From assembly GCA_023399215.1 (NCBI GenBank), contig JAEWQJ010000024.1:1-64000 (forward strand): a DNA stretch of 64,000 bases, given 5' to 3'. The translations under genes and the position numbers were made by a program. The notes beneath the pieces were generated by a model. The model was not told where the DNA came from and searched no databases. It saw nothing but the letters and a program-made list of their open reading frames with translations. Shown piece after piece: positions 1 to 8,344 of the stretch. Positions within the stretch are counted from its first letter, which is position 1, and every line of letters starts with the position of its first letter. Origin of the DNA: Methanobacteriota archaeon (lineage in GTDB: Archaea; Halobacteriota; Methanosarcinia; Methanosarcinales; Methanosarcinaceae).

Positions 1-586
1 ACCAGAGACCTACTTCCTTATTTGTCACAAGGCCTGTAACGCTGTCAAAATCGTCTCCGCCTACCTGGACATTATTCTGGTATTGATACGAGAGATCGAG
101 AGTCAGGGGATATATACCTGCAGGAGTATCTTTATTAATCTCAACTGTAAACTGTGTGGGACTTGCACTCTGTTTTCCCTGCTTGAGAGTACCAGCTTCT
201 TGGGATCCAGACTTAACTTTAATGTTAGGATTATCAGATTTAAGGGTTGCAAGAATGCCTATTGCTGTCGTAGCCTGCGCTTCATACTGCATCTCTGACT
301 GCTGTAGCATCTCATTTGCATAATCTCCAATATCTGCATCCTTTTCAGATTTAAAGCCGGAAATTTCACCCTTATTCATCATATTTAGATTGAGAGTTAC
401 AGTATCTCCTCTAGAGTACTGATTATCTCCAACAAGTGTTGCATTAAGGTCAGGTCCTCCGTATACTGAGTAGTAGTTTTCACTAATATCAAAATTATCT
501 GGTACAGCTGCCTGCGCTGGGAAGACTGCCCAACAAAGGATCAGAAGAGTTGTGACAGTAATAAATAATCCATTTTTATTATTCAT
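1..586 (-). CDS. COG1361-type secreted surface protein (partial, C-terminus outside window)
   Basis: The reading frame begins MNNKNGLF with a hydrophobic signal peptide ending near AQAAVPDN, then a segment starting YYSVYGGPDLNATLVG. This closely parallels the neighbouring protein (YYKSYGAPVIQASIAG), followed by the same 'RGDTVTLNLNMMNKGEISGFK' layout. It is therefore a paralogue of the next gene and belongs to the COG1361 S-layer-like group with CARDB/NEW3-like beta domains. ATG at 586 overlaps the upstream gene's stop; an in-frame ATG at 592 is an alternative, and a GGTGATG Shine-Dalgarno-like sequence lies just before both. It is the third gene of the exporter operon. The frame remains open to base 1. 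The role is inferred: an extracytoplasmic accessory of the exporter. Confidence 0.75.
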   Translation of the reverse strand, partial: MNNKNGLFITVTTLLILCWAVFPAQAAVPDNFDISENYYSVYGGPDLNATLVGDNQYSRGDTVTLNLNMMNKGEISGFKSEKDADIGDYANEMLQQSEMQYEAQATTAIGILATLKSDNPNIKVKSGSQEAGTLKQGKQSASPTQFTVEINKDTPAGIYPLTLDLSYQYQNNVQVGGDDFDSVTGLVTNKEVGLW

Positions 587-1724
587 TTTCATCACCTGAT
601 ACATTCTCATCATTCTGGTTTCTTTTCCGGTGTACGCTTACTATCTGGTAAAGGGCGATAACTATAATCAATAAAATTGCTATTCCTGTTATGCTGAATT
701 TTTGTTCTGTTGCTTTAAGAGGTAAGTCTACTTTCATACTTTCTGAAAATTTAGAATCTCCGTCGTTATCAAGATATTTTATTTCACTATTGACTCCATA
801 CTTTTTTACAATAGCATCCGAATCGGCCTTAACTTCAAAACTGGCAGTTTTTTCTTCTCCAGGTCCAATATCCCCTAATCTTACTGTAGATTTTTCAGTG
901 CTTAGAGGGCTCATCACAATTATCCGAGCAAAAGCGTCTTTTGCCACGGTTTCTCTTGTATTTTTATAAGTAACATTAACAACCTTACTTTCACCCTGAA
1001 CCAGGTTGCCAGAGACGTTGGTCACTTCGAATTTAGGTTCACTTTTTATGGAAATCGGTATTTTGAGAGTTTCTGTTTTCGTTTTGTACTCTCTTGCATA
1101 GTCTACATCCGTAATCCCGAGATTTACTGCATCCGCAGTTACAGTTCGGACATTTGCCTGGTATTGATAGGTCACTGGCAGAAGAAGTTCGTAATTTCCA
1201 GCAGGTGCATTGCCATCAACTTTTATTGTGTAACTAAGAAGCGATATATGTCCGGTTTCAAGTTCTTCAAGGTTCTGAAAATTACCTGTTGACTCTACTT
1301 CAATGTACTTCGTTTCTGATTGAAGAGCAGCTTCTATATTCTTTGCTGTCGTACATTCTTCTTCTTCTCCCATCTCTTTCAGTGCAATTGTCTCTTCAAT
1401 GGAATCGTTTATTTTTTTCTGATTTGCGTTTAACCTCTTAAAACCAGATATAGCTCCGGCATTTGCAATTTTTATCTTCAGATCTACAGTTTCTCCCCTA
1501 TCTAACTCGGGATCTCCTGCAATTGACGCCTGTATTACTGGCGCCCCGTAACTTTTGTAGTAGTCCACAGTATACCCATGATCTAGAGCAATGAAGTTGT
1601 TTTCATCATCGTCTTCTCCGAGAGCTGGGAGTGCAGTCACTGATACTATTAGTAGAATTAACGCAAACGTAGCAATTTTCGTAATCATTCTTTGCCTTAA
1701 TTTTGTTATGGGCACTCGTATCAT
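579..1724 (-). CDS. COG1361-type S-layer-like membrane-anchored protein
   Basis: 381 residues. A signal peptide (ATFALILLIVSVTALPALG) is followed by extracellular beta-sandwich-like segments. The residue 240-330 region (VNVTYKNTRETVAKDAFARI, then DIGPGEEKTASFEVKAD) has the pattern of CARDB/NEW3 domains. A C-terminal transmembrane helix (ITGIAILLIIVIALYQIV) ends in a basic tail, so the bulk lies outside the cell. The start ATG overlaps the stop of the MMPL exporter gene by 4 nt (1721-1724), indicating translational coupling, and the 3' end overlaps the next COG1361 gene. COG1361 proteins are known to occur beside COG1033 exporters in archaea. Function as a periplasm-like accessory is inference. 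Confidence 0.8.
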   Translation of the reverse strand: MIRVPITKLRQRMITKIATFALILLIVSVTALPALGEDDDENNFIALDHGYTVDYYKSYGAPVIQASIAGDPELDRGETVDLKIKIANAGAISGFKRLNANQKKINDSIEETIALKEMGEEEECTTAKNIEAALQSETKYIEVESTGNFQNLEELETGHISLLSYTIKVDGNAPAGNYELLLPVTYQYQANVRTVTADAVNLGITDVDYAREYKTKTETLKIPISIKSEPKFEVTNVSGNLVQGESKVVNVTYKNTRETVAKDAFARIIVMSPLSTEKSTVRLGDIGPGEEKTASFEVKADSDAIVKKYGVNSEIKYLDNDGDSKFSESMKVDLPLKATEQKFSITGIAILLIIVIALYQIVSVHRKRNQNDENVSGDENE

Positions 1725-4084
1725 ATCTCGGACCCCTGAATTTGCTTTTTTGTCTCTGTCTGTTTTTTTGCTGTCCTGGCTCCTTTTCTTTTATCGCGCC
1801 AGGTATCAAAAGTAATCATAAGCGGGGGGAAGACTACAAAGGTTGCCAGGAGAGCCAGCAAGACATCGATAACCGTAACTGTACCGAAGTCAGTTATTAT
1901 GGGGAAAGGAGAAGCCAGCAGAGCCATAAACCCGAATACCGTCGTGGCTCCTGAAGCAACAATTGCACTTCCTATTTTGGAACTGGTCATCTGGATAGCC
2001 TCTAAAGGACTTGCCCCTTTATCCTTTTCTTCAAAGTAACGTTCCATCATGAGGATAGCATATTCTGATCCTACTCCCAGTATCAGAGCTCCCAGGGTTG
2101 CTGTGAGAGGAGTATAACTAATATTAAGAAGGCTCATAACTCCGCCTGACCATCCAATAACTATTAACATTGGGATTACAGGAACCAGAGCTTTCACCCA
2201 ATCTTTGTATACAATAAGAAGCCCTGCGAGCACGAGAATCAGACCAAGGAAAGTCATTGCTATTCTTCCGCTGGTAAGAGCAGAGATAACCTCTATATAC
2301 ACAACCGAGTTTCCGGTAATCGTGACAGTGGTACCTGGTGGAGCCGGCATCCACTGCATATCCTGCTTGACAATATTCCTGAGTTCCTCAATACCTGTTA
2401 CCTTTATGTCCGCAACCGCATTTCCTATGTTGAAGTTCAGGAGAAGCATATTATTCCCGTATACATAGCGGTCTTTCTGTGAATCAGGAATTTCAGAGTA
2501 AATATTCTCTATTTCCTGACTGGTATCGGGAATTACTCCGCCATTATACTCCTTTACGAGATCTACAATGCTCGAAGCACTGTAAATGTGGCTATTGGAA
2601 TCAATTTCATGTTCGGAAAACTGGTCAATCCACTTAAGGACATCTGGATCAGCTGTATCCTTAACCTTGATAATAAGGTTTAATTCATCGTCACTGCCCA
2701 TGATATTTCCCATATGCTGAAGATCCACGAGTGCAGGCATGTCCTGAGGCACAAAGGTTTCGACATCAGTCTGAATAGGCACGGACCTGTCGAGATAAAG
2801 GCCACCAAAGCAGAGCAAGAGTGCAACTCCCAGTACGACAACGTCATATTTGATAGTCAGGCTTGTAGTTTTCTGAAGGAGTCTTCCTATCAGGCGATCA
2901 CTTTCGTCTCCATCCTCAGACTTTTTCTTCTTTTCCGGATTTGCAGGTTTTATCTTACTTAAAACCTTCCTCAGGGGGTTTTTATCCGAGTATTTGTCAA
3001 ATAAAGAAATCGTTATAACCCCTACGAAGATAGCGGAGAAGTAACACATTAAAATGCCTATCATGAGCAATTTACCAAAATCTCGGATCATTGGTACTGT
3101 AGATGTAAAAAGGGAGAAAAATCCAAGTGCTGTCATCACCAGAGCTGTGAGAACTGCAGGTCCAGTATGCTTTACGGTTTCTATAACTGCTGTTTTTTTG
3201 TTCCCTTTTTCCTGCAGTTCCTCCTCAAGTCGGTTATGGAACTGAATAGCATAGTCAATTCCTAGGCCTATAAGAATAGGGAATGCAGCCATGGAAACCA
3301 TGGACATGGGAATTCCTACATAACCCATAGCTCCGAAGGTATAAACAATACCAAGAAGAACTATCGGCAGAGGAAGAAGGCACCAGCGAACGTGTCTGAA
3401 CACTATAAGCAGTACAATAACCATGAAAACCGCTGAAAGTCCTAGAAGCACTCCCATACTGGAATTCATTTCATCGTTCATGGAAACTCTGAATGATGGA
3501 TCGCCAGTAACAATAATGTTGTAGGAAGGTGGAAAATCCGCCAGTGAAACAGCTTCTTTAGTGGAAGCAAGGATATCTTCCTGAGTTTCTTCGCTAGCTG
3601 AACCAGCCATGACTACCGAAATTACCATATGAGTATTGTCAGGAATAAGCTGGCCGAAAATATCAGGATTTCCGTCTACAATGGTTTTTATTTCTTTATC
3701 GGTATCAGGGATTTCAGACCTCCCTGTCATCTTATAATTGATCTGTTTGATCAGTGAAGCGGGGCTTGTAGTTTCAATTACCCCATTGGTTGCCTGGACC
3801 TGATGTTCTAACCTGTCTACAGCTTTCATCACGTCAGCAGTTTCTACATCGTTGCCCTCTACCATTACCACAACAGATTGTGTCTGGAAAATTTTTTGAT
3901 AAAGGTGATCATAATCCTGGTAGAGAGGAGAGTCTTTTCCGACAAAGGTTTCTGTTCCTGATTCCATCTCAATGAGCTGCGCTCCCTGCGTTGCTATAAA
4001 TATACACAGTAAAGCTATCAGGAGTACGGAAAAACGGTTATTCTGAATGAAAAATCCCAGTTTTTCAAAAATATTTTTAATAAT
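1721..4084 (-). CDS. RND superfamily exporter (MMPL/HAE3 type), noncanonical start
   Basis: Large membrane protein with two MMPL repeats. Each has an extracellular loop followed by a helix bundle: GVLLGLSAVFMVIVLLIVF through GVITISLF in the first half, and FLGLILVLAGLLIVY through LLALLATFVVFPPLM in the second. The motif GLGIDYAIQFHNRL and its counterpart GVGSEYAILMMERY mark TM4 of each repeat. The first in-frame ATG is at 3967, but 39 codons upstream remain open and encode the expected first transmembrane helix (FSVLLIALLCIFIATQG). RND proteins need this helix, so I extend the gene to an ATT codon at 4084, preceded by GAGGGG. It heads an operon with two COG1361 genes and is divergent from a TrmB regulator. 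Substrate unknown; hydrophobic or lipid-like cargo is typical of the family. Confidence 0.8.
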   Translation of the reverse strand: MIKNIFEKLGFFIQNNRFSVLLIALLCIFIATQGAQLIEMESGTETFVGKDSPLYQDYDHLYQKIFQTQSVVVMVEGNDVETADVMKAVDRLEHQVQATNGVIETTSPASLIKQINYKMTGRSEIPDTDKEIKTIVDGNPDIFGQLIPDNTHMVISVVMAGSASEETQEDILASTKEAVSLADFPPSYNIIVTGDPSFRVSMNDEMNSSMGVLLGLSAVFMVIVLLIVFRHVRWCLLPLPIVLLGIVYTFGAMGYVGIPMSMVSMAAFPILIGLGIDYAIQFHNRLEEELQEKGNKKTAVIETVKHTGPAVLTALVMTALGFFSLFTSTVPMIRDFGKLLMIGILMCYFSAIFVGVITISLFDKYSDKNPLRKVLSKIKPANPEKKKKSEDGDESDRLIGRLLQKTTSLTIKYDVVVLGVALLLCFGGLYLDRSVPIQTDVETFVPQDMPALVDLQHMGNIMGSDDELNLIIKVKDTADPDVLKWIDQFSEHEIDSNSHIYSASSIVDLVKEYNGGVIPDTSQEIENIYSEIPDSQKDRYVYGNNMLLLNFNIGNAVADIKVTGIEELRNIVKQDMQWMPAPPGTTVTITGNSVVYIEVISALTSGRIAMTFLGLILVLAGLLIVYKDWVKALVPVIPMLIVIGWSGGVMSLLNISYTPLTATLGALILGVGSEYAILMMERYFEEKDKGASPLEAIQMTSSKIGSAIVASGATTVFGFMALLASPFPIITDFGTVTVIDVLLALLATFVVFPPLMITFDTWRDKRKGARTAKKQTETKKQIQGSEI

Positions 4085-4146
4085 AGATTCCCCTCATATA
4101 TTTTTAGTATGAAATACAAGTTAAGGAACTTGGTGCACGTCTTGAA

Positions 4147-4335
4147 TTTGCCTTTTTTCTCTGGGTTGAAGGCTTATTATCTAATATTTATGTATATTTC
4201 AATAACATTTGCCTTTTTTCTCTCTGGACTGAAGGCTTAATTATATAAGGTTTGCATACATTTCAATACTACTTGCTTTTTTTCCCTCTATGCTGAAGAC
4301 TTATTATCCAACATTTATATAAATTCAAATAGTTA
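4147..4335. repeat. Three degenerate tandem repeats of about 62 bp between exporter and TrmB genes
   Basis: Three successive units begin at about 4147, 4208 and 4272. Each holds a TTTGCCTTTTTTCTC-like tract, then GCTGAAGRCTTATTAT or a close variant, then an A+T-rich stretch ending TTTCAATA or similar. The units diverge by roughly a quarter of positions. They lie in the divergent intergenic region, where regulator binding would be expected, so they may be a repeated operator or simply old tandem duplications. Confidence 0.7.
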
Positions 4336-4426
4336 TGCCATTTTGCTGAAATTATACTATTTTGCGGCAAATCTTCTGTGATTTGGATCTTTTGACGTAT
4401 ACAAACAGAAAAGATTTAAATTTATT

Positions 4427-4443
4427 GTTACATTAGGGGTAAC
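4427..4443. promoter_or_regulatory. Inverted repeat GTTAC-N7-GTAAC at the TrmB-type gene start
   Basis: GTTAC (4427-4431) and GTAAC (4439-4443) are perfect complements and end 2 bases before the start ATG. The AGGGG ribosome-binding sequence lies inside. A TATA-like tract (ATTTAAATTT) is just upstream. This placement fits an autoregulatory site, but the arms are short. Confidence 0.35.
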
Positions 4444-4445
4444 AG

Positions 4446-5207
4446 ATGGTATTACAAACTAATTCTCAGTTAATTCGTAACCTTGAAAAGCTAGGGCTAA
4501 CCGAAAATGAAGCAAAAACATATATTGGGCTCGTCAGTTTGAGAGAGGCTACGGCCCGCGAAATTCACGAACTTACAAATGTGCCAAGAGCCAAGATATA
4601 TGAAATTCTTAAAGTACTTGCGAAAAAAGGCTATCTGGAAGTGAGGCAGGGATCTCCAACGTATTTCCGAGCAGTTGATCCTGAGAAGGTAATCGGAGAA
4701 ATAAAAAATGAGTTCTTAAACTGTGCAATTGAGACACTTGGCCAGCTCAATGAATTGAGTTATGAACTTCCAAAAACTTCTCCTGTATGGTACATCCAGA
4801 GTGATTGGGGAATAAAGAACCGGATACGTGAAATCATGGCCGGAGTAAGAGAAGAATTAATTATTTTTTCATCCAGCCCTGAGTTACTCAAGGAATTTAA
4901 ACAGGAAATAAAAAAACTAGAAAAAACTTGTAATCTAACTCTTATCGTTGATGAACTGGATAGTTTCAGGTCGCTTCCATTTGAGTTCAAAGAAACTAAT
5001 AAAGAATTTAAGGATTTCATGAATAACATTGTAATTGACGGCATCCAGTATAAAGAAGAATTTTTTATGATTGCTGATGGAAAGGAATCAATAGGGGTTC
5101 ACAGCGCAGGAAACAAAAGAGAAGCAGTGATAATCAAACTACCGATTGTCTCCTATATGCAGAAAATGATCTATGAGAGAGTGCTTACACCAGATTTTAT
5201 TAAATAA
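4446..5207 (+). CDS. TrmB-family transcriptional regulator
   Basis: 253 residues. The N-terminal winged helix (about 8-75: LEKLGLTENEAKTYIGLVSL, then TAREIHELTNVPRAKIYEIL and AKKGYLEV) is the classic TrmB DNA-binding domain. A short coiled linker follows, then an effector-like C-terminal domain (about 95-250: EELIIFSSSPELLKEF, LTLIVDELDSF) as in TrmB sugar sensors. ATG at 4446 follows AGGGGTAAC. It is divergent from the MMPL exporter operon and probably controls it; the ligand cannot be read from sequence. Confidence 0.85.
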   Translation: MVLQTNSQLIRNLEKLGLTENEAKTYIGLVSLREATAREIHELTNVPRAKIYEILKVLAKKGYLEVRQGSPTYFRAVDPEKVIGEIKNEFLNCAIETLGQLNELSYELPKTSPVWYIQSDWGIKNRIREIMAGVREELIIFSSSPELLKEFKQEIKKLEKTCNLTLIVDELDSFRSLPFEFKETNKEFKDFMNNIVIDGIQYKEEFFMIADGKESIGVHSAGNKREAVIIKLPIVSYMQKMIYERVLTPDFIK

Positions 5208-5459
5208 GACAGATAACCAGCACATCAGTAAGAATTCCCTAATTTTCTCAAAACCTCTTAATGCTTCTGTGAGTAATAATATTAAGCAGGAGTTTGCTAG
5301 CTTTTTAAAGGTTATTTTTCTCTTTGAAAATAGAATAAACTCTTTTGGGCACCATTAATATAATCAAAAAAACAATCCTTCTACAAATCTAATCGTGAAA
5401 TAATCTTTCTCTAAGGTTTTCTCATTAAACTCAGTTACGGAAGTTCACAGGTGTATGAA

Positions 5460-6122
5460 ATGAACCGGGTAAAGATTGGAAGTGTTACAATTCAGTGGTT
5501 GGGTCACTCTGGCTTTTTACTTGAGGGGGATGAAAAGAAGATTTATATCGACCCCTACGACCTCAGTGAAGAACCAGCTTTTGAAGATAAAGCTGATATC
5601 CTGTTGATTACTCATGAGCACTTTGACCACTGCAGCCCTGATGATATCCGAAAGGTCCGGCGGTCGGACTCAACCACTTTGATCCCTGAAAATTTATCCC
5701 TGCAATTCAAGGGGGACGCAAGGCGGGTTGCTGAGGGAGATGTGCTGGCCGACGGACTTGAAATAAAGGGAACCCGAATTGAAGTAGTTCCGGCTTATAA
5801 CCTCGATAAACCCTATCATCCCCGTGGCTTGGGAGTGGGATATATAGTAGAACTTGGAGGAATCCGGATCTATCATGCAGGAGACTGCGATTTTATCCCT
5901 GAGATGAAAAATATCAGGGTCGATGTTGCCCTTTTGCCTATAGGAGGCACGTACACAATGGACGAAGAGGAAGCAGCAAGTGCGGCCGCAGCAATTTCCC
6001 CAAAAGATGTAATTCCGATGCACTACGGGAAACCAGATATAGCAGATGGAGATCCCGAAAAGTTTAAAGCCCTTGTACACGGCAAGAATCCAAATATCAA
6101 TGTGATTATTCTTAATTCCTGA
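5460..6122 (+). CDS. Metallo-beta-lactamase-fold hydrolase (UlaG/UPF0173-like)
   Basis: 220 residues. The metal-binding motif THEHFDHCSP (HxHxDH) follows the strand DILLITH. Further ligands are visible at HAGDCDF (H and D) and MHYG near the C-terminus. The opening VTIQWLGHSGFLLEG and IYIDPY fit the L-ascorbate-6-phosphate lactonase / UPF0173 branch of MBL hydrolases. A GTG at 5451 is possible, but AGGTG at 5449-5453 is correctly spaced for ATG 5460, so I chose that. The Rnp4 gene follows at once, so co-transcription is likely. Substrate unknown. Confidence 0.8.
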   Translation: MNRVKIGSVTIQWLGHSGFLLEGDEKKIYIDPYDLSEEPAFEDKADILLITHEHFDHCSPDDIRKVRRSDSTTLIPENLSLQFKGDARRVAEGDVLADGLEIKGTRIEVVPAYNLDKPYHPRGLGVGYIVELGGIRIYHAGDCDFIPEMKNIRVDVALLPIGGTYTMDEEEAASAAAAISPKDVIPMHYGKPDIADGDPEKFKALVHGKNPNINVIILNS

Positions 6123-6184
6123 TTTTGATATTTAAGAAGCTTAAAAATCAAGGTCTGAGACGAAAATGCAGGATCAATCTACCC

Positions 6185-6508
6185 ATGTCTAGAATAGCAA
6201 GAAAACAGCAGAAGAACCTGATTCAAAGAATCGCAATCCAGCGAATGTGGCGACTTTTTGAGCTTGCAAAAAGCGAGCATGCAGAACATCCTGACCGCAG
6301 CGAGCGTTACGTTCAGCTTATCAGGAACATCTCTATGAGAAACCGGATGAGTATTCCAAGAGAAATAAAAAGCAGAATTTGCAAGCACTGCTATGCTCTT
6401 CTCGTTCCCGGAAAAAATGCCCGTTACAGGCTGAAGGAAGGATATATCATTGTTTCTTGCCAGCGCTGCGGAAAAGAGATGAGGTATCCTTATAAAAAAT
6501 TAAAATAA
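6185..6508 (+). CDS. rnp4: Ribonuclease P protein component 4 (Rpp21/Rpr2 family)
   Basis: From MSRIARKQQ the protein is 107 residues, the usual size for archaeal Rnp4. The N-terminal half is basic and helical (QQKNLIQRIAIQRMWRLFEL). The C-terminal zinc ribbon has CKHCYALLVPG and, after a hairpin, CQRCGKEMRYPYK, giving the four cysteine ligands. The frame is open from 6125, but the extra 20 residues have no family counterpart, so ATG 6185 is preferred. The protein assists 5' tRNA processing by the RNase P RNA. A hairpin with a T-run follows the stop. Confidence 0.9.
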   Translation: MSRIARKQQKNLIQRIAIQRMWRLFELAKSEHAEHPDRSERYVQLIRNISMRNRMSIPREIKSRICKHCYALLVPGKNARYRLKEGYIIVSCQRCGKEMRYPYKKLK

Positions 6509-6535
6509 CGGCTAGCTGAGCTTATTAAGGCTTCT

Positions 6536-6578
6536 AAAAGCCCAGATAAAAGGATTTTCAGGCATTTGGGGCTTTTTT
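6536..6578 (+). terminator. Stem-loop and T-run after rnp4
   Basis: AAAAGCCC (6536-6543) pairs with GGGCTTTT (6568-6575) and the second arm runs into TTTTTT. It sits between the convergent rnp4 and SRP19 genes. Confidence 0.6.
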
Positions 6579-6635
6579 GACCGTTCAGGATTTCGCAAAA
6601 TCCTTTTTTCTCTGTTAAACGTTCATTTATTAGCA

Positions 6636-6677
6636 TTTCTTGATTAACGTTTCTTGATTAACGTTTCTTGATTAACG
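6636..6677. repeat. Three perfect tandem copies of a 14-bp unit
   Basis: The unit TTTCTTGATTAACG occurs three times without mismatch. It lies in the short gap between convergent genes, close to the SRP19 stop. No function is visible. Confidence 0.9.
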
Positions 6678-6703
6678 TTCTCTATTAAGAAGCAATATTA
6701 ACT

Positions 6704-7015
6704 TTAAGCTTTAGCAGAACTCTCCGGCCCTCGCATCTTCTTTATGGCTAAAGCTATCTGTTTTGCAATAACGGTTTTCGGACCATTATCATCCACGAGC
6801 ACTCTCCCGCTTACTTCCCACCAGGACTTGGGATATGCTTTATGAGGCTCTACTTCGGGATTCAGGCCAAGTTGTCGGGCTGCTTCTTTTATCTCATTAA
6901 GCTGCGGTTCCTTTATCGCATTTTTCCGGGAAATTATTCTGCCGCTGCTTCTTGACTTTGTCTGGTCGAGATATACCGGCCAGATTACAAGTTTTCCCCT
7001 ATCTCTCATCATCAT
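6704..7015 (-). CDS. srp19: Signal recognition particle 19 kDa protein (SRP19)
   Basis: 103 residues. The opening RDRGKLVIWPVYLDQTKSRS followed by GRIISRKNAIKEP is the SRP19 signature for binding 7S RNA helices 6 and 8. EAARQLGLNPEVEPHKAYPKSWW and GRVLV complete the fold, and the basic KTVIAKQIALAIKKMRG tail is typical. SRP19 prepares SRP RNA for SRP54 binding in membrane protein targeting. Three consecutive ATGs (MMM) make the exact start uncertain by up to two codons. Confidence 0.93.
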   Translation of the reverse strand: MMMRDRGKLVIWPVYLDQTKSRSSGRIISRKNAIKEPQLNEIKEAARQLGLNPEVEPHKAYPKSWWEVSGRVLVDDNGPKTVIAKQIALAIKKMRGPESSAKA

Positions 7016-7171
7016 GGTTATCTTTGTCCTAAATTGCTTTCATGAAATTTAAAACTGCCCCGGAGACCTCTACAGACCAGGACTTTTTCCTGTTTATGAG
7101 AAATTTTATTATATTGAAACTATAACCTGTAATTATTTATCTTTCCCGGACGAGTTCTGCATGGTGTTAAT

Positions 7172-7417
7172 ATGATTCCGTCGTTTACAATTGATGAAAA
7201 GGTAAGAGCTTATATAAGAAAGAGCGGTCAGGATTTCAGGCTCTGCACCTCCCCTAAGGGCCCTGTGCTTCTTCCAATTGGTACAGCCGAGCCCAAGCCA
7301 TCAGATATGAAAATCCTGATTGGCAGCAATATTCTTTATGTTTCCAAGCTTCAAGCAAAGTATATAAAGAAAGTTGACTGGCCTATGGTAGAAAGGTCCC
7401 TGAATCAACAAAGTTAA
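7172..7417 (+). CDS. Small conserved-looking protein of unknown function
   Basis: 81 residues, MIPSFTIDEKVRAYIRKSGQ through VDWPMVERSLNQQS. The mixed beta/alpha pattern (DFRLCTSPKGPVLLPIGT, then ILIGSNILYVSKLQAKYI) has no signal peptide or membrane segment. ATG is preceded by GGTGTTAAT and an AT-rich promoter-like stretch. Codon use resembles neighbouring housekeeping genes, so I consider it real, but I do not recognise the family. Confidence 0.6.
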   Translation: MIPSFTIDEKVRAYIRKSGQDFRLCTSPKGPVLLPIGTAEPKPSDMKILIGSNILYVSKLQAKYIKKVDWPMVERSLNQQS

Positions 7418-8181
7418 TTATAGATAGATTCAAAATTTCGGAGTTTGAGACTTGAAAATAGAGTTAAGGTAGTAAAGCAGATCAAAAGCGCCAATTTGAG
7501 GGCCTAGTTTCGTAGGAATTAGTGCGTTCGAATCGCACCCTTCGCACTAAATATTTTTTCATGACTTATTTAATCCCTATAAGCCACATTCTCAGGTCCC
7601 CAAGTAGATGTTTGTTAAACGCATACTCCGAAAAATTGAGTTGTCAGCTTTTTTCAAAGCCGACGTTTGTGTTTTATGTGTCTCCTCGGGCTATTTAAAA
7701 ATAGATATTACTTTTGCAATGAAACCTAGGACAAAGGATAGGGTCAAAGATATTCTCGTGAAAGTTCGTATTTTTGACTCGACTTCCCGCACTAACTTTT
7801 AGCTTGTTTTTGCTATATCTTAATTTAATTATTTTACCGGTGTTGCTGCTATTGAAGTTTTCTATTCTCTAATGTCAATAATAAAATTCGTTTCATGTGT
7901 TTGAACATGAGAATATAACTAACATCGCCTTTACTATAAATAAGAATAGATCGTTTAAAGGTCCTCAGGCATCTCGCTTCCTGAGATAACAATCTAATTT
8001 TTTATGTCATTTATGTCATTGTCAAAGTACCTTGATTTATTAATTTCAGCTTTGAAGCTAATTTATAAATGTAGTTTACAAACCTCGAAAACCTTTACTT
8101 TAAAATATACAACCGGATTATAAATTTTATAATATATAAATACATTGATATAGTGGACATTATCTTGTAAATAAATAAGTA
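7418..8181. other. Long intergenic region with a tRNA-like fragment and a small hairpin
   Basis: No convincing gene. A tRNA 3'-half-like sequence lies at 7495-7547. A second run ending CCCGCACTAA near 7785-7798 resembles the last bases of that fragment. A TATA-like TATAAATA at about 7935 precedes a CTCAGG/CCTGAG hairpin (7964-7985), which may be a very short transcript or chance. Confidence 0.5.
7495..7547 (+). pseudogene. tRNA (Ser/Leu-like) 3'-half remnant
   Basis: A perfect T-arm (GTGCG-TTCGAAT-CGCAC, 7522-7538) is preceded by a long variable-arm-like hairpin CCTA-gtttcg-TAGG (7503-7516), as in class II tRNAs. CCTTCGCA follows as a possible acceptor 3' strand. No complementary 5' acceptor strand or D-arm exists upstream, so this is at best a truncated tRNA or integration scar. 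Confidence 0.4.
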
Positions 8182-8320
8182 ATAGGACTTATGGAATTGA
8201 ACGGGAAAATCAATAGAGCATTGAACCGATCTTGATTTCAATCTAGTGATTTGTGGATTTCTGGACTGAAACACTGAGTTTAGAGAGAGGTGTTCTTCAT
8301 CAAACGTTTGCAAGTCCTAT
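8182..8320. mobile_element. MITE-like element, family A copy 1
   Basis: Bounded by ATAGGACTT (8182-8190) and its perfect complement AAGTCCTAT (8312-8320). The left end continues ATGGAATTGAACGGGAAAATC, resembling the other family A copies (consensus GGACTTAYGCACTTGAACTG). The element has no coding capacity. It ends 24 bp before the start of the secreted repeat protein gene and must form part of its leader. Confidence 0.55.
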
Positions 8321-8344
8321 GCTGTAATTTTAGGGAGTAGTTAA

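Noticed and set aside
7608..7802. 64-codon frame
   Set aside because: No ribosome-binding site or recognisable motif in a debris-rich region.
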